From the NCBI GenBank assembly GCA_944323285.1, contig CALURV010000028.1, positions 62,001-126,000 of the forward strand: 64,000 nucleotides of DNA. The letters run 5' to 3'. A program made the translations under genes and the position numbers. Shown here in pieces: positions 62,527 to 64,000 of the stretch. The notes beneath the pieces are model-generated. The model worked only from the letters and a program-made list of their open reading frames with translations, was not told the DNA's origin and did no database searches. Numbering within the stretch: the stretch's first letter is position 1; every line of letters starts with the position of its first letter. This stretch comes from Candidatus Gastranaerophilales bacterium (lineage in GTDB: Bacteria > Cyanobacteriota > Vampirovibrionia > Gastranaerophilales > Gastranaerophilaceae).

Positions 62527-63600
62527 TCAAATAAATTTTTTATTTTTATTTCCAAACAAGAAATGCAGTTCTGATTTCAACCTTGTAACAGGAGAAATTT
62601 TTCTGCAACTATATACTTTATTTTCAACAATAACATCTGCCCATAATTCAGGTATTAAATTCATATTAAAAAGCTCTGCTTGTTCTTTAAAATATTTATA
62701 ACTTTTTATAACTGATGTTTCTAAAAATAATTTATTTTTATCTTGATTAACATTTCTGTTACAATGGTTTACAGTTCTTGCAACTGTTTTAACCCCACAC
62801 TCTTTACATATTTTAAAGAAAGCATCTATTTCCTTCTTATTGTCATTAACATTAGGAAATATAATATATTTTATTCTAATCTGATAAGGTTCTTTACCTG
62901 CTTTCTTAAGGTCATCTACATATCTTTTTATATTTAGTACAACATCATTGAACCTATCAACTATTTTCATTCTCTTAAAAGTATCATTTGTTCCACAATC
63001 TAACGAAATATATAAAATACTATCATCCCGATCTATTAATAATTTAGAAATCATCTCATTATAAACAATCCCATTAGATAATATTTCTGTTTTACAATGT
63101 TTATCCAAAGCCATATTCGCAATGTCATTAAACTCTTCTAACATTGTAGGTTCACCACCATTAAAAGCAATAAACGTATTATTAGTTATTCTATTATTAG
63201 ATTCTAACTTCTTTAACAAAGGCAAAACATCATAAAAATTACTTTTTTGTACTTCATCTCCGCTATAAACAGAATTTACACTACAATAAAAACATCTACA
63301 ATTACAATGATTATAGTTGAATATTGTAATTTTATTTATTATAGAATCATTTATACTTACTTCTTGAACATGATTTTCTTCTATATAATGCAAATCAGAG
63401 CAACCAACACAATTAGGTGGGACTATTCCTTTTTTTAGATCAGATATTATATTTACACGTCTTTTTTCATTCTTGTTCCAAGCATCATCCTCATCATATG
63501 GTATAAAGTCAGGACCATCCCAAACAGAATTACAATATTTATATCCGTTAAATCCAAATACTATACTTGAATATATGTGTTCGCAATATGCTTCTTTCAT
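62527..63600 (-). CDS. Radical SAM protein with N-terminal Cys module (paralog 5)
   Basis: A 357-residue paralog. N-terminal C6, C23 and C64-x2-C67 (NCVGCSDL), with DDAWNKNEKRRVNIISDLKK in between. Radical SAM motif C99-x3-C103-x2-C106 (CNCRCFYC), FNGGEPTMLEEFNDIANMAL, SLDCGTNDTFKRMKIVDRF, and KYIIFPNVNDNKKEIDAFF. The end is basic (FLFGNKNKKFI). Its start is 2 bases after the stop of paralog 6, so the two are in one operon running leftwards from beyond the window edge. Substrate unknown. Confidence 0.85.
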   Translation of the reverse strand: MKEAYCEHIYSSIVFGFNGYKYCNSVWDGPDFIPYDEDDAWNKNEKRRVNIISDLKKGIVPPNCVGCSDLHYIEENHVQEVSINDSIINKITIFNYNHCNCRCFYCSVNSVYSGDEVQKSNFYDVLPLLKKLESNNRITNNTFIAFNGGEPTMLEEFNDIANMALDKHCKTEILSNGIVYNEMISKLLIDRDDSILYISLDCGTNDTFKRMKIVDRFNDVVLNIKRYVDDLKKAGKEPYQIRIKYIIFPNVNDNKKEIDAFFKICKECGVKTVARTVNHCNRNVNQDKNKLFLETSVIKSYKYFKEQAELFNMNLIPELWADVIVENKVYSCRKISPVTRLKSELHFLFGNKNKKFI

Positions 63601-63602
63601 TT

Positions 63603-64000
63603 TTATTTAAAAAACTCACCTTTATCTAAGATTTCTTTTAGGTATGACCAAAGACTTGGATATATATCATATTCTTTACATTTCTTTTCCCACAAACTAT
63701 ATAATTCATAGTAATGCGGTGGGATTTTAAATTGATTATTTTCCAAAAATTCAGGATCACACTGATCTATTGTAAGTTCAGAAATTTTTATACCAATATC
63801 TTTCATCAATTCAATATATTTTGAAACTTCTTCTATGTTATCATTTATATTTCTAACTAAAATATATTTCAACCTAACTTGAATTGGCAATTTTGTATAT
63901 TTCCTAAGATTATTTACTAAGTCATCAAACTTATCTACAGTCTTAATTTTTTTATAGGATTCACGGCATCCACAATCAATTGAAATATCCATATCAACAA
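63603..64000 (-). CDS. Radical SAM protein, C-terminal part (paralog 6), cut by window
   Basis: The frame is open to the right edge. The first visible in-frame codons encode VDMDISIDCGCRESYKK, which aligns with the middle of the paralogs (SLDCGTNDTFKRMK in paralog 5), so the Met at 63992 is internal and the gene continues outside. It contains KIKTVDKFDDLVNNL, RLKYILVRNINDNIEEVSK and a C-terminus similar to paralog 2 (HYYELYSLWEKKCKEYDIY). The Cys motifs lie beyond the window. It is the upstream partner of paralog 5. Confidence 0.8.
   Translation of the reverse strand, partial: VDMDISIDCGCRESYKKIKTVDKFDDLVNNLRKYTKLPIQVRLKYILVRNINDNIEEVSKYIELMKDIGIKISELTIDQCDPEFLENNQFKIPPHYYELYSLWEKKCKEYDIYPSLWSYLKEILDKGEFFK

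Noticed and set aside
1-64000. CRISPR arrays, insertion sequences, prophage
   Set aside because: No regularly spaced short repeats, transposase, integrase or phage structural genes were seen; the XRE/S24 gene alone is not enough for a prophage.

Overview
The window is strongly AT-rich, gene-dense bacterial chromosome. The best fit is a gut-type Gastranaerophilales/Melainabacteria (Vampirovibrionia) genome, the non-photosynthetic sister group of Cyanobacteria. The reasons are a diderm envelope gene (AsmA-like), nusB directly followed by ftsY as in many Cyanobacteria, frequent TTG starts, and several proteins that open with a short 'I/L-S/N-F-x-G' tag. The lineage call is inference (moderate confidence), because no 16S rRNA or ribosomal protein genes are present.

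Layout. 1-13.8 kb: the end of a SpoIID-type protein, cysS, a very large GH13-like protein, a PHP-like protein with lost metal ligands, a TPR/NHL protein with gatA, ruvB and an esterase. 13.9-14.6 kb: tRNA-Ser(GCT) with a duplicated 3' end flanking a small repeat-rich insert, then a 24-codon Trp-containing leader peptide with a complete attenuator-like hairpin set that precedes a membrane protein of unknown function. 16.3-25.4 kb: a tightly overlapping minus-strand operon encoding a methyltransferase, four B12-binding-type radical SAM proteins, two GNAT-like acyltransferases and an NspC-like PLP decarboxylase. It looks like an undescribed biosynthetic pathway. 25.4-27.1 kb: a divergent regulator pair (XRE repressor with a non-catalytic S24 domain, and an atypical NarL-type regulator) around a palindromic operator.

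27-53.6 kb is mostly core metabolism and information processing: two tRNA-Gln genes, nusB-ftsY, an AsmA-like protein, rimP-nusA with a possible leader switch, mini-RNase III, an HD hydrolase, a GT4 glycosyltransferase, a long plus-strand run (permease, nadB-nadC, etfB-etfA, an MFS carrier, metY-metX-metW), an Lrp-aminotransferase pair, a ferredoxin-nitroreductase and a sugar porter.

53.6-64 kb is an accessory region dominated by at least six paralogous radical SAM proteins. The five with a visible N-terminus share a Cys-rich N-terminal module placed before the CxxxCxxC motif. They surround a GDP-mannose-dehydratase-like enzyme and a polytopic membrane protein. This suggests radical-based modification of surface sugars or another small molecule. 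A two-hairpin intergenic repeat family is scattered through the window (five larger copies plus remnants), including in both accessory regions.
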